Part shown: in pieces, positions 52,972 to 61,460 of the stretch
Position numbering within the stretch: the stretch's first letter is position 1
Layout of the letters: every line of letters begins with the position of its first letter
Origin: Bog-159 sp049511415
GTDB taxonomy: Bacteria > Acidobacteriota > Terriglobia > Bryobacterales > Bryobacteraceae
DNA: 64,000 nucleotides
Direction of reading: 5' to 3'
Assembly: GCA_049511415.1 (NCBI GenBank)
Contig: JBEKYC010000025.1
Span: forward strand, 1-64,000
The notes under the pieces: model-generated
Database searches by the model: none
What the model saw: the letters and a program-made list of their open reading frames with translations, nothing else
What the model was told of the DNA's origin: nothing
Position numbers and translations under genes: made by a program

Positions 52972-54424
52972 AATGACTGCTCCGCAAATCTCCTCCAATA
53001 CCGGCAAAGGCCACATCCTGGTTGTAGATGATGAACTGGATATCCGCGAAGGTCTGGAAACGCTACTGAGCCTGGAGGGCTACGGCGTGGAAATGGCCGC
53101 CAACGGCGGCGAAGGCCTGCGCAAGATCGGCGCGCGCGCCTACGATCTGGTCCTGCTCGACCTGATGATGCCGGACCGTTCCGGCATGGACGTGCTGCGC
53201 GAAGTCCGCGAGCGCGACCGCGAGACGCCCATCTTCATGATCACCGCCTACGGTTCGGTGGAAGCCGCCGTGGAAGCCCTGAAGTTGGGCGCCAACGATT
53301 ATTTCTCCAAGCCCTGGGACAACGAGAAGCTGCTCATCGAGATCGACCGCATGATCTCCAAGCGGCGCCTCGAATCCGAAAACACACACCTCAAGCGCGC
53401 CCTCAAGCAGCGCTACAGCTTCCCCAACATCATTGGCAAAAGCGACCGCATGCTGCGCCTGCTCGACTTGGTCGGCCAGGTATCGAGCAGCCGTTCCACC
53501 ATCTTGATCACCGGCGAGACCGGCACCGGCAAGGAACTGATCGCCAAGGCCATCCATGCCAATTCGCCGCGCGCGGACCGCCTGTTCGTGCCGGTGAACA
53601 GCGGCTCGCTGCCCGCCGACCTGCTGGAATCCACGCTGTTCGGCCACGTCAAAGGCGCGTTCACCAGCGCCATCCAGACCAAGAAGGGCTACTTCGAAGT
53701 CGCCGACCGCGGCACCATCTTCTTCGACGAAATCGGCACCATCGCGCCCGACATGCAGGCCAAGCTCCTGCGCGTCATGCAGGAGAAGGAATTCATCCCG
53801 TTGGGCGCGACCGAGCCGGTGCGCGTGGATGTGCGCATCCTGGCCGCCACCAACGACGATTTGAAAAAGCGCGTCGACGAGGGCACCTTCCGCGAGGATT
53901 TATATTACCGGCTCAACGTGATCAATGTCGTGCTGCCGCCGCTGCGCGAGCGCAAGGAAGATATCCCGCCGCTAGTCAGCCACTTCTTCACCAAGTATTG
54001 CCGCGAGAACGAAAAGTTCCTCGACCCGCAGGGCAACTCGATTCTGTGCTTCCAGCCCGAAGTGATACAGATCCTGATGGAGCATAACTGGCCCGGCAAT
54101 GTGCGCGAGCTGGAAAACGCCGTGGAGCGCGCCGTGGTGCTGGCCACGGATCCCTCGGTGCCCCTCGAAGTCCTGCCCGACCACCTGCTGCAATCGAGCG
54201 GAATTCGCCTACGCCGCGGCGAAGGCGGCGCGCTACCCATCGACGCCTCGCTGTTTGAAATCGTGGCAGACTTCGAGCGCCGCATAATTATGGAGCGCCT
54301 GGAGCAGAACAACGGCAGCCAGACTGAGGCTGCCGCCGGTCTGCATGTCCCGCTTTCCACTCTGAACCAGAAGATTAAACGGCTGGATATCAAGATTCCG
54401 AAAAAATCGGAAGGCGGTTTTTAG
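52961..54424 (+). CDS. NtrC-type sigma-54 response regulator with GAFTSA variant loop
   Basis: 487 residues. Receiver about 15-130 (VVDDELD, phospho-Asp in LVLLDLMMPD near 66, MITAYGS, SKPWDNE); AAA+ domain about 155-390 with Walker A GETGTGKE, Walker B FFDEIGT and R-finger region; Fis-type HTH at the end (TEAAAGLHVPLSTLNQKIKR). The sigma-54-contacting loop reads GAFTSA instead of GAFTGA. Cognate regulator of the overlapping kinase gene. Probable targets are the surface-polymer genes downstream, by analogy with PrsR and because of sigma-54-like sites nearby. Confidence 0.93.
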   Translation: MPLEMTAPQISSNTGKGHILVVDDELDIREGLETLLSLEGYGVEMAANGGEGLRKIGARAYDLVLLDLMMPDRSGMDVLREVRERDRETPIFMITAYGSVEAAVEALKLGANDYFSKPWDNEKLLIEIDRMISKRRLESENTHLKRALKQRYSFPNIIGKSDRMLRLLDLVGQVSSSRSTILITGETGTGKELIAKAIHANSPRADRLFVPVNSGSLPADLLESTLFGHVKGAFTSAIQTKKGYFEVADRGTIFFDEIGTIAPDMQAKLLRVMQEKEFIPLGATEPVRVDVRILAATNDDLKKRVDEGTFREDLYYRLNVINVVLPPLRERKEDIPPLVSHFFTKYCRENEKFLDPQGNSILCFQPEVIQILMEHNWPGNVRELENAVERAVVLATDPSVPLEVLPDHLLQSSGIRLRRGEGGALPIDASLFEIVADFERRIIMERLEQNNGSQTEAAAGLHVPLSTLNQKIKRLDIKIPKKSEGGF

Positions 54425-54430
54425 CCCGCG

Positions 54431-54446
54431 CGGGACTTCAGTCCCG
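54431..54446. repeat. Short perfect palindrome after the response regulator
   Basis: cgggacttcagtcccg: a 7-bp stem with a 2-base loop, within a GC-rich run. It lies 6 bases after the stop codon. There is no T tract, so it resembles a REP-like palindrome rather than a terminator. Confidence 0.5.
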
Positions 54447-54504
54447 TACCTGCGCGAGGCGTTGCCCCGCCCGGCGCAGTTGGCCGCGCCCTGCGACCAG
54501 CCGA

Positions 54505-54815
54505 GTGCGCGGCATGCATCGCCGCGCGCAGCGTGTCGTTGATACGCCTCTGGTAACCCGCCCCTGGCTCCTGTAGAACGCCAAACGTCCTTATTCAGAC
54601 CGATCGAGACGATTTCCTTGACGGGCTCGTAGAACTTGCCTTGCACAGCGCGAGCCATCCGTCGGTCAATTCGGGGATGCCGGAGAAGTCGATATCCTCA
54701 TCCTTGATTACCGCGATCTGTCTCAGGTTCTCCTTCTGTCGGCGCGTAAGTGTCGCCCGGCTTCGGTTCATAACTGACGATGGCCCTGATAGTAACGATT
54801 CCTTTCCGCCCGCTT
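54505..54815 (-). pseudogene. Decayed BrnTA-like toxin-antitoxin relic
   Basis: The 424 bases between the regulator and the BY-kinase gene contain an antitoxin broken over several frames. From ATG 54769-54771 one frame reads MNRSRATLTRRQKENLRQIA and on to DIDFSGIPELTDGWLA. It continues in a second frame as ARAVQGKFYEPVKEIVSIGL, has a short FYRSQGR piece in the third, and ends in the first as GYQRRINDTLRAAMHA. Joined, these match the BrnA (CopG-like) antitoxin pattern. Just upstream a reading ending RAERNRYYQGHRQL overlaps the ATG by ATGA, as a BrnT toxin tail would. The toxin 5' part is gone. Confidence 0.6.
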
Positions 54816-54848
54816 ACACCTTCACGGCAGGCCCGTGAGAAATGCGGG

Positions 54849-55643
54849 TTAGGACTCCGGGTATGGATAGGGATACCGTCCGTAGCGCTTGTACAAAAAC
54901 CAGTCTTCCGCGCAGTTGATCAGCACCCCCGTAAGCTTGCCCGTGGCATTGACTTTCCGCAACGCCGCCAGACATAAATTACGATCCGAATGGTCCGGCC
55001 GGACCACGAAAATCACCCCGTCGGCGAACGCCTGAACCAGATCGTAATCGGTGACGGCTGCGATGGGTGGTGTATCGATCAGAACGAAATCGAAGCTGTT
55101 CCTGGCTAGCTCGCACATCCTCTGCCAGCGGCCCGAATCGAGCAGTTCCGCCGGATTCCGCCGCGCTGTGCCCGCCGGCAGCACGTACAGGTTAGGGAAT
55201 TGTTCGGTGCGCAGGATGGCCTGTTCCAGTTTACAGTTGCCTTCGAGCACATCCACCAAACCCGGCTCGTGCGGCAGTCCGAGCGTGCGCGCCAGGCTGG
55301 GGTTCCGCAGGTCGGCATCGATCAGCAGCACCGTGGTGCCGCCCTTCATGGCCAGCACGGCTCCGGTGTTAACGGCCGATAGCGTCTTGCCATCGCCGGG
55401 CCCGCAACTGGAGACCACCAGAGTGCGCGGAGCATCCGGGTGTTGCAGAAGATTGGTGCGCACGGCGCGATACTGTTCGCCCGCCCTGGGGCTGGCGCCA
55501 TCATAGGGGAGCAGCGGCGACGATTCGCCAAGTTGGATCGGCGCTACCCGTATGCTCGCGGGTACGGCTGCCGGCTTCGGGAGCGGCGCCGGATCCGGAA
55601 TCAGCCCGGTCTTTTTGTCGAGGGCTTGGAAAATCATGCTCAT
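54849..55643 (-). CDS. BY-kinase / CpsD-type tyrosine kinase of an exopolysaccharide locus
   Basis: 264 residues from the ATG at 55641-55643, which overlaps the upstream stop (ATGA) and has GGGAGG before it. The longer open frame is antisense-like. Motifs: EQYRAVRTNLLQ (oligomerisation), Walker A GPGDGKTLSAVNTG, Walker A' LLIDADLRNPS, Walker B FVLIDTPPI. The C-terminus RYGRYPYPYPES is a tyrosine cluster, the autophosphorylation site of such kinases. It works with the chain-length protein encoded two genes upstream to control polymer export. Confidence 0.93.
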   Translation of the reverse strand: MSMIFQALDKKTGLIPDPAPLPKPAAVPASIRVAPIQLGESSPLLPYDGASPRAGEQYRAVRTNLLQHPDAPRTLVVSSCGPGDGKTLSAVNTGAVLAMKGGTTVLLIDADLRNPSLARTLGLPHEPGLVDVLEGNCKLEQAILRTEQFPNLYVLPAGTARRNPAELLDSGRWQRMCELARNSFDFVLIDTPPIAAVTDYDLVQAFADGVIFVVRPDHSDRNLCLAALRKVNATGKLTGVLINCAEDWFLYKRYGRYPYPYPES

Positions 55644-56614
55644 CTGCGCCTCCCGCCCGCCGTAACTGGTGCTATTCGCCAGGGCCGCGGCTGCGAATCC
55701 GGCCAGCCGGCCGCCCGCCGCAATGGAATGGCTGGCGCATCCGCTGCCTGCTCCGGCAGATGCAGAATCTCCGGAACGGGCCCCGCTGCCGGATCGGTTG
55801 GCCCATCCGTCAATTCCAAAACGCCCAGGGCCTCCCGCACAGTCTCCGGGCCCACGCAGGCGCTTTCGGATGTGTACGCGCGCAACAGCGAGATATCGCA
55901 AATGGCGTTGGTTACGCGGGGAATGCCATGAGACGACTGCGCCACCAGGTGGACCGCCTCCGGCTGGAACGGAAAGTTCCCGTTTCCGCCGCCCTGATGC
56001 CAGCGATGGCGCATGTATTGCTCCACCTCGCCCGGTTGCAGCGGGACTATGTCCAACCGCACCGATACCCGCTGTCGCAGTTGGCGTAATTCGTCCCGCC
56101 GCATCAGATCGCGCAACTCGTTTTGTCCGGCCAGCACCACTTGCAGCAGCTTTCGTTCTGCCGTTTCGAAGTTCATGAGCAGGCGCAACTCTTCCAGCAA
56201 TTCCGCGGAAAGCTTGTGCGCTTCATCCACCAGCAGCACGGGCGTGCGGCGCTCCTCGTCGCAGCACATCAGGAACTCCCAGAATTCGAGCAGTAGTTTC
56301 GCTTTGCTTTGTCCCGCGACGGGCAGTCCGAATCCGATCAGAATCAGTTCAAAGAAATCCGCCGGCGGCACATTGGTGCTAAAGATCGAACAAAACTGCG
56401 CCTTGTCTTCCGGCACGGACTGGATCAGCTTGCGCAGTAGCGTGGTTTTTCCGGTCCCGACCTCTCCCGTTAGCACGGCCGTCCCGCGCCGACCCAGGAC
56501 CGTAAACATCAAGCCCGCCAGTGCCTCGCGATGGGTCGGCGACAGGAACAGAAACTCCGGGTCGGGCGTCATCGAGAATGGCGCTTTTCTAAGATGAAAG
56601 AACTCTTCGTACAT
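55640..56614 (-). CDS. ExeA/TadA-like AAA ATPase of exosortase (PEP-CTERM) loci
   Basis: 324 residues from MYEEFFHLRKAPFSMTPDPE (a GTG five codons earlier, 56629, is possible). Walker A TGEVGTGKTTLL at about 51-62, Walker B VLLVDEAHKLS, and sensor VVLAGQNEL follow the pattern of the putative secretion ATPase of PEP-CTERM loci. The C-terminal 60 residues are proline-rich and not conserved. It lies between the chain-length gene and the BY-kinase, which it overlaps by 4 bases. Confidence 0.9.
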   Translation of the reverse strand: MYEEFFHLRKAPFSMTPDPEFLFLSPTHREALAGLMFTVLGRRGTAVLTGEVGTGKTTLLRKLIQSVPEDKAQFCSIFSTNVPPADFFELILIGFGLPVAGQSKAKLLLEFWEFLMCCDEERRTPVLLVDEAHKLSAELLEELRLLMNFETAERKLLQVVLAGQNELRDLMRRDELRQLRQRVSVRLDIVPLQPGEVEQYMRHRWHQGGGNGNFPFQPEAVHLVAQSSHGIPRVTNAICDISLLRAYTSESACVGPETVREALGVLELTDGPTDPAAGPVPEILHLPEQAADAPAIPLRRAAGWPDSQPRPWRIAPVTAGGRRR

Positions 56615-56632
56615 AAAGCAATCAGCCACGCG

Positions 56633-58102
56633 TCATGGATGGTTCATTTGAATCGCTTGAATTCGCCCCAGAATGGCGACATCCGGCGGCAGTTCCCATT
56701 CCCCCAACAGCACGTTGCGCTTCATCTCACGCGCCATGCCCGCCGCGATGGCAATCAGCAGGGCGGCGCCGCAACATCCGCCGAACCAGGCGCCGCGATC
56801 CGGCGCGAACGGCTTCACCGGCGGCTGCGCCGGGTCGATCATGGTGAAGCGCTCGCCTTGCTGCCGGCGCTCCAGGTCGGTGGCCATGTCCGCCGCGATG
56901 CGCTTGTCGACGAGGGATTTGTAGTTGGCCTTGGCGATTTCGTAATCGCGGGACAGCGCCGTCAATTCCTGCTCGCGCACCGGCAACGCGTCCATACGAT
57001 CCTGTAGGGTCGTGGCGCGAGCCAGGATCTGCCCCCGCTCCGCGGTTCTATAATCCAATTCGCGGCCAGCCAACGCCAGTTCGGTTTTCAACTGGGCGAC
57101 CCGCTCGCGCTGTTGCAACAGATCCGCCGACGCGATAGGCTCGCCCCTCGGCGTCGCCGGCTTTTCCGATTGCTTGGCCTGTGCTACCAACTTCTCCAAC
57201 CGCTGCACGTCGGGATGCTCTTCGGTGTAGCGCAGGCGTAACGCGTCCAGTTCCGACTGTAAGGCGGCTATATTCTTGCCTTCGCCCGCGGTGGCTGGTT
57301 GGCCCTGCGCCGGCGCGCGTTCCAGGACCCGGGCCGTCGATTCCGCCATGCTGAGCGAATTGGACAGCAGGGCTTTGGATTGCTCCGCGCGGTTGATTGC
57401 GTCTTGGTTGCCCTGTAATTCAATCTGGGCGCGAGACAACGCTCCAGCCAGCGAACCCTGTTGCTCGGGCAATTCACCTTTATGTTTGAGCTTGTAACCC
57501 TCCACTTGCGAATCCAAAGCCGTCAGCGTTTTCTTGGCCTGTTCCAGTTGCGCCTCGATGAACTCGGAAGTGCCCTCCGCGTGGTTCTCCCGCGTGCGCA
57601 GATTTTCTTCGATAAACAGATTGCCGATCTGGTTCGCCACTTCTGCGACCGTGGTCGGATCGTGCCCCATATACGAGATTCGAAAAGCGGTAGTGCGCTC
57701 CTGGCTCCAGCCTCGTTCCAGCGTGATATGCGTATCCTTGCGCATCATCTCGATCACTTCTTCCGGCGAGAGACGCGCGGTTTCACGCTGGTAAAGATGA
57801 TAGGTGAGAATGATCCGCCGCAGGCGCCCGCTGGAAAGAATGTTCTCCGAAATCGTCGCCAGCCGGTCCTGCACGTCCGAGTTGACGGTGGACGCCACGT
57901 AGCGTTCCGGCACCTTCTGGCTATCCACCAGAATCACAGCTTCGGCCTTATAAGTCACGGGGATAGTCACAATGACCGCGCCCGCCAGCAAACAGAGAAA
58001 CACCCAGATCAGGCCGATCAGGAGCCGGGACCGCCAGAGCATGCGGGCAAGCGACAACGGCGATAATTCGGGATGCGCGGATTCGCCGGTGGATGGGAAC
58101 AT
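56633..58102 (-). CDS. Polysaccharide chain-length determinant (Wzz/GNVR, exosortase-locus type)
   Basis: 489 residues. Wzz N-terminal domain with a first membrane helix at about 27-50 (LLIGLIWVFLCLLAGAVIVT), long coiled-coil region about 170-400, then the GNVR-type region ALSRDYEIAKANYKSLVDKR and a second helix at about 445-465. It forms a periplasmic structure that controls the length of exported polysaccharide. First gene of the three-gene set with ATPase and BY-kinase. Start at ATG 58100-58102. Confidence 0.92.
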   Translation of the reverse strand: MFPSTGESAHPELSPLSLARMLWRSRLLIGLIWVFLCLLAGAVIVTIPVTYKAEAVILVDSQKVPERYVASTVNSDVQDRLATISENILSSGRLRRIILTYHLYQRETARLSPEEVIEMMRKDTHITLERGWSQERTTAFRISYMGHDPTTVAEVANQIGNLFIEENLRTRENHAEGTSEFIEAQLEQAKKTLTALDSQVEGYKLKHKGELPEQQGSLAGALSRAQIELQGNQDAINRAEQSKALLSNSLSMAESTARVLERAPAQGQPATAGEGKNIAALQSELDALRLRYTEEHPDVQRLEKLVAQAKQSEKPATPRGEPIASADLLQQRERVAQLKTELALAGRELDYRTAERGQILARATTLQDRMDALPVREQELTALSRDYEIAKANYKSLVDKRIAADMATDLERRQQGERFTMIDPAQPPVKPFAPDRGAWFGGCCGAALLIAIAAGMAREMKRNVLLGEWELPPDVAILGRIQAIQMNHP

Positions 58103-58184
58103 GGCTTAGCTATGGTCGCGCGGCGGCGCCGCCGTCACGACAGTCCGAAAGTTGGGGAAATAATCCGAAATCCTCGCCCCGTCT

Positions 58185-58859
58185 TTACTCTGCTGGCCGC
58201 TTCCGGCGCCGCCCAAAGCCGATCGCCAGTAATGCTCCCCCAAACAGCGTCAGGCTGATGGAACTGGCCTCCGGCACGGTGCAACCGGGGGCGAATGCCG
58301 CGACCGAAGCGACACTGCTGTCGATGATCTGTACCGTGCCCGCCACGAACATACGCGCATTGGTTTCGATCTCCAACACCTCCGTGGACGATCCCGGAGG
58401 CACCCCGGTCGGCTCGCTGAAATTGAAGCCGATCACGCTGCCGTTGCTGCTGCGGTCCACCGTCGAGGGATCCACGCCGCCCGGCGTGCTGCCGCTGCCG
58501 ATGCTGTAGCCGACATCCGTCTGAAACGCCCCAAATGCGGCTTCCGTGATACGCTCGACGGCATCGGTAGACGTGGAATTGCTGGTCACCCACACGAAAA
58601 AGTCCAGGCATCCGGAGCAGAAACTGTTGTCCGGATCGGCATATACGGCGGCGCGGTATTCACCCGTAATGGTAGTTTGCCCCAACGAGTTGGTGGCGGT
58701 GAATGGCTGCTCACCCGTGTCGGCCAGAAATGGCCCAGTCACGGGTGTCTCGAACCCCGTTCCCGGAACTGGGCTCGATCCGGTTGGCGGCAGAATCGTC
58801 GCTTGGGCCAGCGCTGCGGTAAAGAGTGCGCTGAAAAAACAACATCGATAGAGTCTCAT
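58185..58859 (-). CDS. PEP-CTERM-like exosortase substrate (VPEA variant)
   Basis: 224 residues. Signal peptide (MRLYRCCFFSALFTAALAQA), a Ser/Thr/Gly-rich body, and a C-terminal sorting tail: VPEASSISL, a hydrophobic helix (TLFGGALLAIGF) and a basic end GRRRKRPAE. The motif has Ala in place of the second Pro of PEP, a tolerated variant. Exosortase would cut near the motif and attach or release the protein at the surface. The exosortase gene is not in this window. A sigma-54-like site lies just upstream. Confidence 0.82.
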   Translation of the reverse strand: MRLYRCCFFSALFTAALAQATILPPTGSSPVPGTGFETPVTGPFLADTGEQPFTATNSLGQTTITGEYRAAVYADPDNSFCSGCLDFFVWVTSNSTSTDAVERITEAAFGAFQTDVGYSIGSGSTPGGVDPSTVDRSSNGSVIGFNFSEPTGVPPGSSTEVLEIETNARMFVAGTVQIIDSSVASVAAFAPGCTVPEASSISLTLFGGALLAIGFGRRRKRPAE

Positions 58860-58886
58860 GGATACGGTCCTGGGGCTGCCCTCAGT

Positions 58887-58901
58887 GCAATCCCGATGCC
58901 A
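58887..58901 (-). promoter_or_regulatory. Candidate sigma-54 (-24/-12) promoter of the PEP-CTERM gene
   Basis: On the minus strand TGGCAT-CGGGA-TTGC, one base off the consensus TGGCAC-N5-TTGC, with GG-N10-GC spacing. It lies 27 bases before the start codon of the gene ending at 58185. The predicted transcription start would leave a short leader. Confidence 0.55.
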
Positions 58902-58962
58902 ACTAGACCGGCGCAGTTACGAAGTACCCTTCCCTGCACAAAAAATGTTACAGTGCAGCCAT

Positions 58963-59442
58963 ATGGCATCCGTCAACAAGGTCATCCTGATCGGTAATCT
59001 CGGCCGCGACGCCGAAACCAAATTCACGCCCTCGGGCACATCCGTCACGAATTTCTCCCTGGCTACCACGCGCCGCTGGAAGGACCAGGGTTCCGGCGAA
59101 TGGAAAGAGCAAACCGATTGGCATCGCGTGAAATACTGGCGCGCGGAAAACGTCGCCAACTATCTCTTAAAGGGTAAACAGGTTTACGTGGAAGGCCGCC
59201 TGGAAACGCGCAGCTACGACGACAAGGATGGCAAAAAGGTCTACACTACGGAAGTCGTTTGCGAGCATCTGGTTTTGCTCGGCGGACGCCAGGATTCCGG
59301 CGGGTCCGCGCCCGACGAATACAGCCAGCAACCGGTCTCGATGCCGCGCAGCGCCGGGCGTCCGGCCAGTCAACCTGCGGCGCCGCCTCCCGACGAACCG
59401 GGCTTTAATCAGGGCATCACTGACGACGACGTGCCGTTCTGA
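58963..59442 (+). CDS. ssb: Single-stranded DNA-binding protein
   Basis: 159 residues from MASVNKVILIGNLGRDAETK, the classic SSB start, chosen over a longer open frame that overlaps the divergent gene. The OB fold spans about 1-108 (NFSLATTRRWKD, DWHRVKYWRAENVANYL, GRLETRSYDDKDG). A Pro/Ser/Gln-rich linker follows, and the acidic tip DDDVPF is the site that recruits replication and repair proteins. Complete and normal in length. Confidence 0.97.
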   Translation: MASVNKVILIGNLGRDAETKFTPSGTSVTNFSLATTRRWKDQGSGEWKEQTDWHRVKYWRAENVANYLLKGKQVYVEGRLETRSYDDKDGKKVYTTEVVCEHLVLLGGRQDSGGSAPDEYSQQPVSMPRSAGRPASQPAAPPPDEPGFNQGITDDDVPF

Positions 59443-59449
59443 CTCGCCC

Positions 59450-59914
59450 ATGACCGAGATGCGGATCGCTGACCAGACGATCCGATGCGATCGCGACGCA
59501 ACGGCGGCGATCTATGGAACTCTGAAACACGGCTATGCGGAACAGTGTGGCTGTATCTTCTGCAAGAATTTCGCCGCTCAGCGGGATCTGATTTATCCGG
59601 CTTCCTTCAAAGCACTCCTTGAACGCCTAGGCATCGATTCGAGCAAGGAAGGCGAGGCATTCGAATATGGACCGCTTCCGGACGGATGCCATCTCTATGG
59701 CGGCTGGTTCTATTTCGTGGGAGAAATGGTAACTGCCGGCGAATACAACTGCAACGCTCCGGATGCCCACCATTTCGAGTACTTCTTCACCAAGTCGCAT
59801 CCCCACGCCGAGGCTTTCCGTGGTGGGCCGATCCTGGCAATCGAATTCACAACTCACGTTAAGTGGGTGCTTCCCGACAGTGAATGCGGCGAAGTCCGCG
59901 TAAAACCGTTCTGA
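59450..59914 (+). CDS. Conserved hypothetical protein with CxxC motif
   Basis: 154 residues from ATG 59450, 7 bases after the ssb stop, so probably co-transcribed with ssb. Contains GYAEQCGCIFCKNFAAQRD near residue 30 (CGCIFC, possible metal site), then an aromatic-rich body (GGWFYFVGEMV, HHFEYFFTKS) ending CGEVRVKPF. Not assigned to a function; an ATG three codons in is an alternative start. Confidence 0.65.
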   Translation: MTEMRIADQTIRCDRDATAAIYGTLKHGYAEQCGCIFCKNFAAQRDLIYPASFKALLERLGIDSSKEGEAFEYGPLPDGCHLYGGWFYFVGEMVTAGEYNCNAPDAHHFEYFFTKSHPHAEAFRGGPILAIEFTTHVKWVLPDSECGEVRVKPF

Positions 59915-59918
59915 GAAA

Positions 59919-60329
59919 CTACCGGTCTTTGCCCGCGTCCTTCATCTCGATCAATAGCATCTCCATCGGCTGCGTGTTCAGATTCTTCGCCGAATGCGTA
60001 TCGCCGTAGAGCCAGCGGGTCTCGCCGGTTTGCATGTGCACGTCCTGAATGTGTCCGCCAGGCTCGGTGAAACGCAGGTGGCACTCCGCGACGCAAACCG
60101 CGACCGCGTCTACATCATCATGCATCGGCACCGCTTCGTCCGCTTTCAGCGTCAGGCGAATGGTGCGCACATGCTCGTTTTCAAATTCCAGGGTGTAGTG
60201 TTTGGCGTCGATCTTCAGCGGATCGCGCCGTGCGAAGAAGTCCGCCGGAACAATATCCGGCGGAAGACGGAAATCTGGCCTTTGCCCGTATGCGCTCAAT
60301 GCCAGCAAGGCAAGCAGTAGGGTCCGCAT
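59919..60329 (-). CDS. Exported small cupin-like protein
   Basis: 136 residues. Signal peptide MRTLLLALLALSAYGQ, then a beta-rich domain with YTLEFENEHVRTIRLTLKAD, VPMHDDVDAVAVCV and the strand pair WLYGDTHSAKNL, a spacing reminiscent of a single cupin barrel. Histidines that would bind metal are only partly present. Function unknown. Convergent with the gene at 59450, 4 bases apart. Confidence 0.65.
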   Translation of the reverse strand: MRTLLLALLALSAYGQRPDFRLPPDIVPADFFARRDPLKIDAKHYTLEFENEHVRTIRLTLKADEAVPMHDDVDAVAVCVAECHLRFTEPGGHIQDVHMQTGETRWLYGDTHSAKNLNTQPMEMLLIEMKDAGKDR

Positions 60330-60338
60330 GCCCCTATG

Positions 60339-60566
60339 CTACAACTTTGGTTTGGGCGGAGGGAGTTCGCGTGCCACGCAGGTATCCTCGAAGCCGGTGC
60401 GGCCGTGCGCGCCGTCGCAGAACGGCTTGTTGGCCGATTGCCCGCAACGGCATAGCGAGATCACCGTGCGCCCCGCCAGCCCGAACTCCCCGCCGGTCTG
60501 ATCGTGAATTGTGAATTCGCCTTCGATGCGGATCGGGCCGTTATTGATTGCTGTCACTTTTGCCAT
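60339..60566 (-). CDS. CDGSH iron-sulfur domain protein
   Basis: 75 residues. The single CDGSH motif CRCGQSANKPFCDGAH near residue 39 supplies the 3-Cys-1-His ligands of a [2Fe-2S] cluster, preceded by ISL and followed by GRTGF as in the family. N-terminal strands INNGPIRIEGEF match the mitoNEET-type beta cap. Role in bacteria: likely electron transfer or cluster handling. Start ATG at 60564-60566. Confidence 0.92.
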   Translation of the reverse strand: MAKVTAINNGPIRIEGEFTIHDQTGGEFGLAGRTVISLCRCGQSANKPFCDGAHGRTGFEDTCVARELPPPKPKL

Positions 60567-60592
60567 GCTACGGATGGTAGCATGCGCGCGAA

Positions 60593-61417
60593 TCAGGGCT
60601 TCTTGGGCTCCGGCTTCGGTTGGTCCTTCTTTTGGTCGTCGACCACGTCGCCGAACGTGATGGACGACTTGCCCTGGAACTTCTTGTAGTCCTTGTAAGT
60701 CACGATCATTCGTATGTGCTGGTTCAAATCTCTGAAGTGCAGCGTGTCGTCGGCGTAGGTGTAGGTCGGGAACCAGTATTTGCCGTCGATCTGCTCGCGC
60801 AGAGTCTCGAACTTGGGAAATTGCTGGTCGTCGTTCTTCTTCAAGTAGCCGGTAGCTTTGCCGTATGTCTTTACAATCTGAAAATCACGATCGTCCACCC
60901 AGATTTGGCCTTCAAAAAACCGCTTGCCCGGCGTTAGCTTCTTGGGCTTCACCGCGAACACGTAACAGGCAATTTCGTCGGCGTTTTGTTTGCCCAGGTA
61001 ATGGATGTTGTACTCGGCAACCTGGTCCGTGGTCAACACGAAAGGCTCCGTGTTGCGCATATCCTCCATGTCCTCTGGACTGAGCAGGATATGTTGCAAA
61101 GTGATCACCGGTGCGTACGTGACGTGCTCCGTGCGCTTGCCTTCCGGCGTGAACGTCACATCTTGGACGATCTCGTATTTCCCCTGCGGACTGCCGGATT
61201 CATCCAACTCCTGGAATTTTACGGTCTGTTTGTAGGTGTAATTCTCCAGCGCCGTGGCGAATTCCTTTTCCTTGGCCGCAAATTTCCGAATGATCTCTTC
61301 TTCGTTGACCTCGGGACCGCTGGCGGTGGCCGGCGTGACAGGCGGCTTATTGGGGTCGTCCGCCCAGACGGCCAGACAGACCGCCGCAAACAAAACAACT
61401 TGAGCGAATCGACGCAT
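60593..61417 (-). CDS. Exported LolA-like protein of unknown function
   Basis: 274 residues. Signal peptide MRRFAQVVLFAAVCLAVWA, a helical linker rich in Glu/Lys, then a beta-sheet domain with LENYTYKQTVKFQELDESG, GQIWVDDRDFQIVKTYGKAT and DGKYWFPTYTYADDTLHF, a pattern recurring in Acidobacteria LolA/outer-membrane-lipoprotein-like proteins. A Lys/Pro-rich tail (KKDQPKPEPKKP) ends it. Ligand unknown; periplasmic. Confidence 0.75.
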   Translation of the reverse strand: MRRFAQVVLFAAVCLAVWADDPNKPPVTPATASGPEVNEEEIIRKFAAKEKEFATALENYTYKQTVKFQELDESGSPQGKYEIVQDVTFTPEGKRTEHVTYAPVITLQHILLSPEDMEDMRNTEPFVLTTDQVAEYNIHYLGKQNADEIACYVFAVKPKKLTPGKRFFEGQIWVDDRDFQIVKTYGKATGYLKKNDDQQFPKFETLREQIDGKYWFPTYTYADDTLHFRDLNQHIRMIVTYKDYKKFQGKSSITFGDVVDDQKKDQPKPEPKKP

Positions 61418-61460
61418 CTTCCCCTCTTCGAAGTGACGTTTTCGGAAACCGGCGGGTTTC

